Source: Paenibacillus camelliae (GTDB lineage Bacteria; Bacillota; Bacilli; Paenibacillales; Paenibacillaceae). From it: a stretch of 64,000 nucleotides of DNA. The notes beneath the pieces are model-generated. The model was given only the letters and a program-made list of their open reading frames with translations, did not search any database and was not told the origin of the DNA. The position numbers and the translations under genes are program-made. Positions 44,698 to 51,977 of the stretch are shown one piece after another; position 1 is the stretch's first letter; each line of letters opens with the position of its first letter. Where the stretch lies: assembly GCF_023715345.1 (NCBI RefSeq), contig NZ_JAMBNY010000006.1, forward strand, positions 124,001-188,000, written 5' to 3'.

Positions 44698-45845
44698 GAA
44701 CGTTATATTTGGATTGTATCTCGGGAATTAGCGGTGATATGTTTATCGGCGCACTTTTAGATGCAGGTGCTGATGCTAATAAGCTGATGGAAGAGCTTAA
44801 AAAGCTGAAGATCAATGATGAATATGAGCTTAAATGGACGAAGGTTATAAAAAACGGCATCACCGCAACAAAGTTTGATGTTGAGCTGAAGCATAGTCAC
44901 GACCACGGGCACAGCCATGATCACGGACACATACATACGCACAGTCACGATCACGCACATAGTCACGATCATGGGCATAGCCATGACCACATACATAGCC
45001 ATGGACATGCACATAGTCACGATCACGTACATAGTCATGAACACGATTCTGCACACAGCCATGACCATGCACACAGTCACGATCATGGACACAGCCATGA
45101 CCATACGCACAGTCACGATCATGGACACAGCCATGACCATACGCACAGTCACAATCATGGACACAGCCATGACCATACGCATAGTCACGATCATGCTCAT
45201 AGCCATGATCACGCACATAGTCACGACCATGTACATAGCCATGATCACGCACATAGTCACGACCATGTACATAGCCATGATCACGCACATAGCCACAACC
45301 ACGGGCATAGTCACAACCATGCACATAGCCACGATCATCGCTCCTACCGTGATATTGTTAAGATGATCGAGGATGCTGGCTTTGATGCACCAGTTCGTGA
45401 TCTTTCCTTGCGAATATTTAAAAAAATCGGAGAAGCTGAGGGTAAAATTCACGGATTGCCGCTAGAGAAAGTTCACTTTCACGAGGTAGGTGCGGTCGAT
45501 TCCATTATCGATATTATTGGAGCAGCGATACTGCTTGATTCTATGAAGATTGATAAAGTAAAAGCGTCTCCCGTACCAGTAGGTTCAGGGAAGATCCGAA
45601 TCGATCACGGAGTATATCCGGTGCCAGCACCAGCTACACTCGAGATTCTAAAGGGTGTTCGCATAGAGCATTCCCCGATCCGCTCAGAGCTTACAACACC
45701 GACAGGCGCAGCCATCGTTGCCGTGCTTTCCGAGCAATACGGTCCGATGCCTTCAATGACCGTGCAAAGCATAGGCTACGGAGCGGGCACCAAAAGCTTC
45801 GGCGAGCATCCCAACGTGCTAAGAGTTGTAGTAGGCGAAGAATAG
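44694..45845 (+). CDS. larC1: LarC1, nickel insertion protein with giant His-rich insert
   Basis: 383 aa. The N-terminal TLYLDCISGISGDMFIGALLDAGAD and the later EKVHFHEVGAVDSIIDIIGAA and LTTPTGAAIVAVL are LarC signatures. Between them residues 67-215 are almost only His, Ser, Asp, Ala and Gly, encoded by an 18-bp tandem repeat. LarC family proteins use a His-rich region for nickel; this one is exceptionally long. The protein ends at ...LRVVVGEE, the domain boundary where a full-length LarC would continue; the C-terminal domain is encoded separately at 46273. LarC is a CTP-dependent cyclometallase that puts Ni into the pincer. ATGA overlap with larB. Confidence 0.92.
   Translation: MRTLYLDCISGISGDMFIGALLDAGADANKLMEELKKLKINDEYELKWTKVIKNGITATKFDVELKHSHDHGHSHDHGHIHTHSHDHAHSHDHGHSHDHIHSHGHAHSHDHVHSHEHDSAHSHDHAHSHDHGHSHDHTHSHDHGHSHDHTHSHNHGHSHDHTHSHDHAHSHDHAHSHDHVHSHDHAHSHDHVHSHDHAHSHNHGHSHNHAHSHDHRSYRDIVKMIEDAGFDAPVRDLSLRIFKKIGEAEGKIHGLPLEKVHFHEVGAVDSIIDIIGAAILLDSMKIDKVKASPVPVGSGKIRIDHGVYPVPAPATLEILKGVRIEHSPIRSELTTPTGAAIVAVLSEQYGPMPSMTVQSIGYGAGTKSFGEHPNVLRVVVGEE
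44892..45338 (+). repeat. 18-bp tandem repeat encoding (His-Ser-His-Asp-His-X)n
   Basis: About 25 imperfect copies of an 18-bp unit of the type CATAGTCACGATCACGCA. Units differ mostly at third positions and at X (Ala, Gly, Val, Thr, Ile). The repeat opens long false frames in the other five frames. Copy number is likely to vary between isolates. Confidence 0.9.
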
Positions 45846-45854
45846 CTTCGAAAG

Positions 45855-46032
45855 CCCACAAACCACCCCAACGGAGTAACTGATGTGGTGTCACATCGAA
45901 GTGACAACCCACAAACCGCTCCAGCGGAGTAAAGGTGTGGCGTCACCTCGAAGCGACAACCCACAAACCGCCCCAGCGGAGTAATGATGTGGTGTCACAT
46001 CGAAGCGCCACCCTAAACACGCTCCAGCGGAG
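45855..46032. repeat. 51-53-bp tandem repeat array A1
   Basis: Units can be tracked by CGGAG at 45872, 45925, 45977 and 46028 (periods 53, 52, 51). Each unit has CCCACAAACC, GCCCCAGCGGAGTAA and a short hairpin (GATGTG-GTGT-CACATC, or AGGTG/CACCT in one unit, i.e. pairing kept while sequence changes). It lies between larC1 and larC2. No coding potential seen. Confidence 0.8.
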
Positions 46033-46240
46033 TAAATAGTGTGAGTGTAAAAGCAAAGCGGTTGCCTTTGTTCACCGATTTCTACAATTAAAATACTCCT
46101 AGAAATCGGTGAACAACAGCAATTGAAACCACACTATTTACGGAGCGCTGAAATCAGAGGGCAACAGCAATTGAAACCACACTATTTACGGAGCGCTGAA
46201 ATCGGTGAACAACAGCAATTGAAACCACACTATTTACGGA
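46032..46240. repeat. Long structured hairpin followed by 48-bp repeats (array B1)
   Basis: Outer stem GTAAATAGTGTG (46032-46043) with CACACTATTTAC (46130-46141). Inner 22-base arms lie at 46062-46083 and 46101-46122 (two mismatches), with a 17-base loop. The right half then repeats at 48-bp spacing (GAAATC at 46102, 46150, 46198). The variable 7-mer after GAAATC is CGGTGAA, CAGAGGG, CGGTGAA in order. Non-coding; it may work as an mRNA structure or be a palindromic repeat element. Confidence 0.75.
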
Positions 46241-46272
46241 ACACCGAAATATAGCTGTAAAGGAGTACCCCG

Positions 46273-46752
46273 ATGTCTACTAAGCCACCACTGCATGAGC
46301 ATATAGATAACGAAATGATAAAGCTAGAGGTTAATCTAGATGATACTTCTGGTGAACTGCTCGGCTACGTCATGGATTTATTGCTTGAGCAGGGTGCGAA
46401 CGATGTATACTACACGCCTATCTATATGAAGAAAAATCGTCCAGGGGTGATGCTGCAGCTACTGTGCTCAGCTTCATTGCTTGAACAAATGAAGGATACA
46501 ATTTTTCGAGAGACGACAACGCTTGGCATTCGCTACTATCCGCTAAGTGTACATCGACTAGAGCGTGAATTCATAAAAGTAACGACAGCGCTTGGTGAGG
46601 TTACAGTAAAAGTAGGGATACATCAAGGCAAAGTCGTTCAATGGGCCCCTGAGTACGAGGAATGCAAGCGCCTTGCGCAGCAGCACCAGCTACCGTTAAA
46701 AGAAATATATGACACCGTGCGTAGAACATACGAAAACAGCACTATAAGATAA
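46273..46752 (+). CDS. larC2: LarC2, C-terminal domain of LarC
   Basis: 159-aa protein equal to the C-terminal part of LarC: IKLEVNLDDTSGELLGYVMDLLLEQGANDVYYTPIYMKKNRPGVMLQLLC is the LarC signature, with the late KVGIHQGKVVQWAPEYEECKRLA. LarC2 carries the CTP-binding/active part of the cyclometallase. In Lactiplantibacillus plantarum LarC1 and LarC2 are joined by programmed frameshifting. Here the two are 427 bases apart, in different frames, and larC2 has its own AAAGGAG 8 bases before the ATG, so it is made as a separate polypeptide that must assemble with LarC1. Confidence 0.9.
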   Translation: MSTKPPLHEHIDNEMIKLEVNLDDTSGELLGYVMDLLLEQGANDVYYTPIYMKKNRPGVMLQLLCSASLLEQMKDTIFRETTTLGIRYYPLSVHRLEREFIKVTTALGEVTVKVGIHQGKVVQWAPEYEECKRLAQQHQLPLKEIYDTVRRTYENSTIR

Positions 46753-46912
46753 CGGCGGAGTAACGATGTGGGTCACATCGATGCGATACCCAAACCGCCC
46801 AACGGAGTAACTGACGTGGTGAACACATCGAAGCACAGCATACAAACCGCCCCAGCGGAGTAATGATGAGTTGTCACCTCGTAGCGACAACCCACAAACC
46901 ACTCCAGCGGAG
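46753..46912. repeat. 47-53-bp tandem repeat array A2
   Basis: Second copy of array A1, after larC2. CGGAG marks at 46756, 46803, 46856 and 46908 (periods 47, 53, 52). Hairpins CGATGTG/CACATCG and related ones recur with sequence changes. Confidence 0.78.
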
Positions 46913-47130
46913 CAAATGTTGAGAGTGTAAAAGCGAAGCGGTTGCCTTTGTCCTCTGATTTCTACAATTAATATCCTTCTAGAAATCAGAGGGCAACAGC
47001 AATTGAAACCTCAACATTCTGCGTAGCGCTGAAATCGGTGAACAACAGCAATTGAAACCACACTATTTACGGAGCGTTGAAATCAGAGGGCAACAGCAAT
47101 TGAAACCTCAACATTCTGCGTAGCGCAACC
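46912..47130. repeat. Long structured hairpin with 48-bp repeats (array B2)
   Basis: Outer stem GCAAATGTTGAG (46912-46923) with CTCAACATTCTGC (47010-47022, one bulge). Inner arms 46942-46963 and 46981-47002, loop 17 bases. Repeats follow (GAAATC at 46982, 47031, 47079) with variable 7-mers CAGAGGG, CGGTGAA, CAGAGGG, the opposite order to array B1. Confidence 0.75.
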
Positions 47131-47170
47131 ATCTCGCCTAAACAACCAAATCATTTACGGAGCAAATGAA

Positions 47171-47217
47171 ACGGGGGTGTCTCAAGGTCATTAATCATGA
47201 CCCTGAGACACCCCCGT
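47171..47217. terminator. Bidirectional terminator
   Basis: ACGGGGGTGTCTCAAGGTCA (47171-47190) pairs with TGACCCTGAGACACCCCCGT (47198-47217) with one bulge; loop about 7. It serves the lar operon and the MATE gene, which converge here. Confidence 0.88.
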
Positions 47218-47236
47218 CTAGTTTATATTTATTAAG

Positions 47237-48640
47237 CTACATACTACTTGATTCCACTGGCTTCGATGCTGGCTTAACAAGTGCATGCTTCTCCCAGCCA
47301 CGACTCTTCCAGCGATAGGACATAATGAAGGCACGTGCCCATTCGTCGGCCGCAATGGCAAGCCATATACCTGCAAGCCCCATATCCATCTTAAATACGA
47401 AGAGATAACCAAGCGGTAAGCTCATTCCAACCATCGTGAAAATACCAACATACAGCGGGAACGAAGCATCACCAGAAGCACGAAGTGAATTAACAATAAT
47501 AATGTTAATCGTTCTACCCGACTCTAAGATAATGCTTAACAGTAGTACACTCGCACCGATGGCAATAACATTGGTGTCCTCCGTAAAGATCGACATAAGC
47601 GGTACACGGAATAAGGTAACGACACCAATCATAACAAGCGAGACGATCGATGCAGATTTGACACTGCTCCATACTCTTCTGTAGGCATCATCCGGTTTGC
47701 CAGCACCTACAAATCGACCAACTAGAATCGAAGTACCGATCCCCACTGCAAAGGCAAACATATAAATAAACATCGAAATGTTGTTGGCATATGTTCTCGC
47801 TGCTAGTGAAGCTTCACCAAGATACGTTGCGTAGAATAAGAATACGATCTGACATGATTGATACATGACCTGCTCTAAGGCAGATGGAACACCAATCTTT
47901 AATATTTTCAAAATATAGTTCTTCGAAAGACTGAAGTAATCCTTTATTTTGATTCTTACTTCCATCACATTGTATAGGAGCCAGAAGAAGACGACTACTG
48001 CGATTAAGCGACTTGCGACAGATGAAATCGCTGCACCCTGTGTGCCTAATGCCGGCAAACCTAAATGTCCGAAAATAAGGATGTAGTTCAAGATGATATG
48101 AATAACGTTCATTCCGAGTGACACAAACATGGCTTGCTTCGTATAGCCATGAACACGAATGATGGCGGCAAGCGAGTTAATGATAGCTTGGAGGAATATT
48201 GCTCCACCGACGATCATAAGGTATTTTTTCGCATGCATCAGAACTTCGCCCTGCAGATTAAGCATAACTAGCAGATGTTCACCCATAATAACGAACACAG
48301 TACTAATAATTAATCCAACAATTAGATTAAGTGATACGGCTAGCGCAGAGATTCTCGATGCTTCCATTAGCATCCTAGAGCCTAAGTATTGGGCTACGAC
48401 GATTGATGCACCGTTACCAATGACCTCAAGGATAAGTATAGCGATATGAAGAAACTGGTTAGAAGCACCAACACCAGATACTGCGTTGTCGGAAATCTCA
48501 CTTAACATTAAGGTATCAACGATACCCATTAGCATAAATAAAAATACTTCTAGAAAAATAGGCCAAGTTAGCTTGAATAAACTTAATTCAGCAGCATTTT
48601 TGCTAGGCGTTTGGTTAATAGTCTTGTTGTCTGTTGACAT
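47237..48640 (-). CDS. MATE family efflux transporter
   Basis: 467-aa membrane protein with 12 transmembrane helices in two homologous halves. The start SLFKLTWPIFLEVFLFMLMGIVDTLMLSEIS, with QFLHIAILILEVIGNGASIVVAQYLG, is the MATE pattern of the NorM/DinF-like branch. It should export cationic compounds or drugs using Na+ or H+. It has a leading hydrophilic segment of about 20 residues. Divergent from the lipoprotein gene at 48947; monocistronic, with the terminator right after its stop. Confidence 0.93.
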   Translation of the reverse strand: MSTDNKTINQTPSKNAAELSLFKLTWPIFLEVFLFMLMGIVDTLMLSEISDNAVSGVGASNQFLHIAILILEVIGNGASIVVAQYLGSRMLMEASRISALAVSLNLIVGLIISTVFVIMGEHLLVMLNLQGEVLMHAKKYLMIVGGAIFLQAIINSLAAIIRVHGYTKQAMFVSLGMNVIHIILNYILIFGHLGLPALGTQGAAISSVASRLIAVVVFFWLLYNVMEVRIKIKDYFSLSKNYILKILKIGVPSALEQVMYQSCQIVFLFYATYLGEASLAARTYANNISMFIYMFAFAVGIGTSILVGRFVGAGKPDDAYRRVWSSVKSASIVSLVMIGVVTLFRVPLMSIFTEDTNVIAIGASVLLLSIILESGRTINIIIVNSLRASGDASFPLYVGIFTMVGMSLPLGYLFVFKMDMGLAGIWLAIAADEWARAFIMSYRWKSRGWEKHALVKPASKPVESSSM

Positions 48641-48946
48641 ATGATCCCTTTCTTTCTACAGTCAAATGAGCCAAGAGGTATCGTAGCATATTTGTATTCG
48701 AATTGCATTAGTTTTTCATAGTTTTACAAAAAAATATTTTAGTTCTAAAATTATTATCTTTTAAGTTAATTTAATGACTTTATCCTCACTATATCTATTC
48801 GCATTCCTTTCGTTGAGATCTTCTTCATTATGATGGACTGTGACCTCGCCCTAAGTCTAGGGGCATTGCTAGCCGATAGACTGTTTTATAGCAACTAATC
48901 ATCGACTATACTGAAGCTATCACATGGTAAATAAAGGAGCGGGAAC
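48641..48946. other. Divergent intergenic region
   Basis: 306 bases, AT-rich at the MATE side. A likely -10, TATACT (48907-48912), precedes the lipoprotein gene by about 35 bases; the -35 is weak (TGTTTT at 48884-48889). Nothing else was recognised. Confidence 0.45.
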
Positions 48947-49744
48947 ATGAATAAACTCGTAATGCGTGCTGGAATACTTATAACCGGAGCAATGCTGCTG
49001 CTAGCAGGGTGCTCTTCGGCAATAAATGTCGCTAGTAATAGTGCAATTGGTAAAGGCTCAGGCAAGGGTGAAGTCGTAACGCATAGTGTGGAGAGCTTTG
49101 AAGCAGCTCAGTTTAGTAAAGTTAATATTCAAACAGAAGCTATGAACATTGTCATTACACAAAATGATCAGGACGAAGCATCGGTAGAGCTTCTCACGGA
49201 TGAACTGATTAAAGACCAAATTACTTTCGATGCCTCGATACAGGGCGAGGTGCTGGAGGTTAATGTTAGCGAACGTGGGAAATCGATGAAGGATAATAGC
49301 GGTGAGCGAACATTACTTATTACTCTGCCGACTAATGAAGAACTGGCACTTAACGTGAGCAATGCATTTGGAAGTATTAAATTAGAGGATCTTGTGCTTG
49401 ATGAAGCGACGCTCGAGCTGAATGCGGGCAATATCTACACAAACAAAGTGATAGGTCATATCGATGCTACAGTAAATGCTGGTGAGCTTGAAATTCTAAA
49501 AGCAAAAAGCGAGCATGGAATACTAGCACATGTAGACGCCGGAAATATTAAAGTTGAATATGATGGAGCTCCGCAGCAAGCAAGCTATGATCTTCGAGCA
49601 GAAGTGGGTACTGTAAAGCTTACAGTAGATGATGTGGACTACTCCCTAAATAAGAAAAATGAAATTCAAGGTAAACTCGGATCAAATGGTGCGGTAGTAC
49701 AGGCACGGGTCAATGTTGGAAATATTAGCGTAACTGTTAAATAA
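48947..49744 (+). CDS. Lipoprotein with DUF4097-like beta-strand repeats
   Basis: 265-aa lipoprotein, lipobox LLAGC (Cys22). After a Ser/Gly-rich linker the protein is made of short beta-strand repeats, with recurring VNVSERGK, LALNVSNAFGSIKLEDL, ATLELNAGNIYTNKV, ATVNAGELEIL, AHVDAGNIKVEYDGA and NVGNISVTVK. This beta-solenoid pattern matches the DUF4097/DUF4098 adhesin-like family, often near ECF sigma or LiaR-type stress genes. It sits on the outer face of the membrane. AAGGAGCGGG before the ATG. A sigma/anti-sigma pair lies 235 bases downstream. Confidence 0.85.
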   Translation: MNKLVMRAGILITGAMLLLAGCSSAINVASNSAIGKGSGKGEVVTHSVESFEAAQFSKVNIQTEAMNIVITQNDQDEASVELLTDELIKDQITFDASIQGEVLEVNVSERGKSMKDNSGERTLLITLPTNEELALNVSNAFGSIKLEDLVLDEATLELNAGNIYTNKVIGHIDATVNAGELEILKAKSEHGILAHVDAGNIKVEYDGAPQQASYDLRAEVGTVKLTVDDVDYSLNKKNEIQGKLGSNGAVVQARVNVGNISVTVK

Positions 49745-49752
49745 CTTAGGAT

Positions 49753-49814
49753 AACACCTTCGAGCAATGTAGCTCATGTCGAAAGATATGGATACGGCTT
49801 GAAGGTGTTTTTCT
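49753..49814 (+). terminator. Rho-independent terminator
   Basis: AACACCTTC (49753-49761) pairs with GAAGGTGTT (49801-49809), followed by TTTTT; the intervening 39 bases can form extra weak pairs. Confidence 0.7.
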
Positions 49815-49979
49815 ATATTCGTTCATACTATTAATGAAGCTACAAGTAACAAACCCTACATAGGGGGCGTTTATATAAGCGAATGATCGCAAATAAATAT
49901 TTTTTTCTACCTGCGAAAACTTTTTAAGCGTACGGCGGGTAATGTATATAGCTTAACGTTAAGAGAGGAGAAGAAGGCA

Positions 49980-50522
49980 TTGAACGATAATGAACTCATG
50001 ACTGCGATCAAGCAGGGAGACCAGAGTGCTTTTCGGGCACTGTATGACCGCTATTATGATTATGCAGTACGAGTAGCAACCATCGTGCTTCGTAATCAGT
50101 CATCACTGGCGCTTGATGCAGTGCAAGAAGCATTTATTCGCATATATCGTAGTGCTGATAGCTTTAGAGTAGAGCAGTCATTTAAGCCATGGTTTTATAC
50201 CGTTTTATTGAATGAATGCAAACGCATCGCAACGAAGCATGGAAAGCTGATTGCGATAGGGGATGAAGCACTGCAAGCCTTTGAACGAGGCAGCTATGAT
50301 CAGCATCAATTTGAGGAATATGCAGAGCTGTATGATGAGCTGCAGCGTCTGGAGGAGCATAACCGAGTACCGATTATTTTGAAATATATCCATGATCTTA
50401 AGGATCAAGAAATAGCAGATACGTTAGGCGAAAATTTGAATACGATCAAATCTAGAATCTTTAAGGCGAAGCAGAGGTTAAGACAGAGATTGCAAACAAC
50501 GTTAGGAGGTGGAGAAGGATGA
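49980..50522 (+). CDS. ECF-type RNA polymerase sigma factor
   Basis: 180-aa sigma-70 family protein with only regions 2 and 4. Region 2 holds YDYAVRVATIVLRNQ and DAVQEAFIRIYRSADSF; region 4 is a helix-turn-helix KDQEIADTLGENLNTIKSRIFKAKQRLR. It will direct polymerase to a small regulon and is held by the membrane protein encoded next. TTG start with AGAGGAG about 9 bases upstream. ATGA overlap with the anti-sigma gene. The 150 bases upstream could hold an auto-regulated promoter, but I could not fix its -35/-10. Confidence 0.93.
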   Translation: MNDNELMTAIKQGDQSAFRALYDRYYDYAVRVATIVLRNQSSLALDAVQEAFIRIYRSADSFRVEQSFKPWFYTVLLNECKRIATKHGKLIAIGDEALQAFERGSYDQHQFEEYAELYDELQRLEEHNRVPIILKYIHDLKDQEIADTLGENLNTIKSRIFKAKQRLRQRLQTTLGGGEG

Positions 50523-51301
50523 AGGAGGATCAATTTGATACAAAAATGAAACGTTCCCTTGAGCAGCATTCCGACTCCATGCTAAAGCATAAAGAGGACA
50601 TCTGGAAAAATATTGAGGAGGAATTATTTATGACTGAGCCAAGCAGAAAGACGACGCATGCGAAGCGTAAAAGCAAGGTAGGGAAACGTATAGCATGGAT
50701 TATTAGCGTAGCAGCAGCAGCGAGTATTATTGGGGTATTTACGACAACGAACACAGGGCAAGCATTAGTGAATCAAATCAAGCAATACTTTGAACCGAAA
50801 AAGCAAGTAGAGGAACATATCGAAGGAATGCCAGAAGAGAAAGAAATTGTGCTACAGGATACCATTAAATCAGGCTATGTCATTTATATTGATGAGGAGC
50901 GCTACAAGCTGGTAGAGGAAGCGGATAGAGATATTATCGTACCAGCAGAGCCGCTTGGTGACATCTACCCAGAGGTTTCAATGAGTATTGAGCAGGTTGA
51001 GGATGAAGCACCAGAGGCAGCGGTTGCGCGCTTACAGAAGGAACTAGCTGACAATTATGCCACGGTTAAGGAACCAGAAGCAGTCACCGAGCCACTTACT
51101 GCAACGATGTTGTCGGCGATCGATGGGAATGAGTGGAACAGTCCTGTATCTAAAATTTACGTGCTATCCAATGATCGAGGTGGCAGCTTTATCATTACAG
51201 AAAAATACTTCCTAGAAGCAGCGGAAGGGCATGGTGCACGCTTCTATTATATGCTACAGCAATTTAGCATCGTAGAGGAAGTTGTTACGAATGAGGGGTA
51301 A
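50519..51301 (+). CDS. Anti-sigma factor with one TM helix
   Basis: 260-aa protein: cytosolic N-terminus (1-55, basic and Glu-rich: KHKEDIWKNIEEELF), one transmembrane helix at about 58-74 (RIAWIISVAAAASIIGVF), then an extracellular domain of about 180 residues with no zinc-binding HxxxCxxC motif. Position, overlap with the sigma gene and topology mark it as its anti-sigma factor of the DUF4179/DUF4367-like type. The extracellular domain likely senses envelope signals. The ligand is unknown. Confidence 0.8.
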   Translation: MKEDQFDTKMKRSLEQHSDSMLKHKEDIWKNIEEELFMTEPSRKTTHAKRKSKVGKRIAWIISVAAAASIIGVFTTTNTGQALVNQIKQYFEPKKQVEEHIEGMPEEKEIVLQDTIKSGYVIYIDEERYKLVEEADRDIIVPAEPLGDIYPEVSMSIEQVEDEAPEAAVARLQKELADNYATVKEPEAVTEPLTATMLSAIDGNEWNSPVSKIYVLSNDRGGSFIITEKYFLEAAEGHGARFYYMLQQFSIVEEVVTNEG

Positions 51302-51620
51302 TCAGCTTGAGCGATAAGTAAGGCAAAAAATTCAGCCCAGCGCTAACATGACAACAAAACCGAAGCGCATAAACAGAAACGGCATCAAGAGAGTAGAGAC
51401 AAAGGTTAGAGCAAGAAAGTATAGCTAAATGTTTAGAGAGCTTCAGCAGTGCAGTAGGGTCGAGCAGCAAAGCAATTCATGACCTGATTTCTCCCTGCAG
51501 ATAAATCTGCTAAGGAGGATTCAGGTCATTTTTTGCTATCGTGCACTATGTATTCGAGATATAAAGGCGTATAATAGAAAGGTAAACTGCTGAGGCAATA
51601 GAAAAAGGGAGGATAACAGG
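51302..51620. other. Intergenic region with terminator and promoter
   Basis: Terminator at 51478-51535: ATGACCTGATTTCTCC pairs with GGAGGATTCAGGTCAT, then TTTTTT. A TATAAT at 51570-51575 is the probable -10 of yojF. The stretch 51302-51470 is A/G-rich and unexplained; the minus-strand frame there has no start signal. Confidence 0.65.
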
Positions 51621-51965
51621 ATGATCCCAATACAAAAAGATGCCATTCAGAAGCAATTAGATGCCTTTGCGAATGAGCCTTTATATATTCATTTGGAGCT
51701 AACGATGGGCGCTTATGCTGCGCATTTTGACAGCAGCAAGCATCCGGCAGCGAACTTTATACGTAATGCCGTCATTCAGTATTCACAAGGCTCCATTGAA
51801 GGACATGGTCCGTACCGTGTAGGACTGAAGCTAGAGCATGGATGGGTGTATGCGGAAGGTTTAACACATGCTGTGGAGGATGAGGATGGACGTATTATCC
51901 TTGCAGGGATTAATTCGGAGGGCAAGCTTGTTGTAGCTTTCCAGCTTAGCAAGCAGCCATTCTAG
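51621..51965 (+). CDS. yojF: YojF family protein (DUF1806)
   Basis: 114-aa cytosolic protein with LYIHLELTMGAYAAH, FIRNAVIQYSQGSIEGHGPYRVGLKLEHGWVYAEGLTH and a short C-terminus, the conserved YojF profile of Bacillales. It is always paired with a LmbE-type deacetylase (YojG/BshB2) and is thought to aid that enzyme; its own activity is unknown. GGGAGGATAACAGG before the ATG, 12 bases to the next gene. Confidence 0.9.
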   Translation: MIPIQKDAIQKQLDAFANEPLYIHLELTMGAYAAHFDSSKHPAANFIRNAVIQYSQGSIEGHGPYRVGLKLEHGWVYAEGLTHAVEDEDGRIILAGINSEGKLVVAFQLSKQPF

Positions 51966-51977
51966 GAGGGAAGCTGA

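Noticed and set aside
44757-45452. Long open frames on the minus strand and in other plus frames across larC1
   Set aside because: They are by-products of the 18-bp repeat, which leaves all frames open and gives low-complexity Met/Val/Thr or His/Tyr/Asp products. No ribosome binding sites fit.
45846-46272. Ribosomal frameshift or bypass joining larC1 and larC2
   Set aside because: The gap is 427 bases, the genes are in different frames without overlap, and larC2 has its own strong AAAGGAG at correct spacing. Separate translation is simpler.
45855-47130. CRISPR array
   Set aside because: The units are directly tandem with no unique spacers of constant length, they hold variable hairpins, and there are no cas genes in the window.
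51285-51470. 61-codon minus-strand frame after the anti-sigma gene
   Set aside because: No start signal, no family features, and it overlaps the end of a well supported gene.
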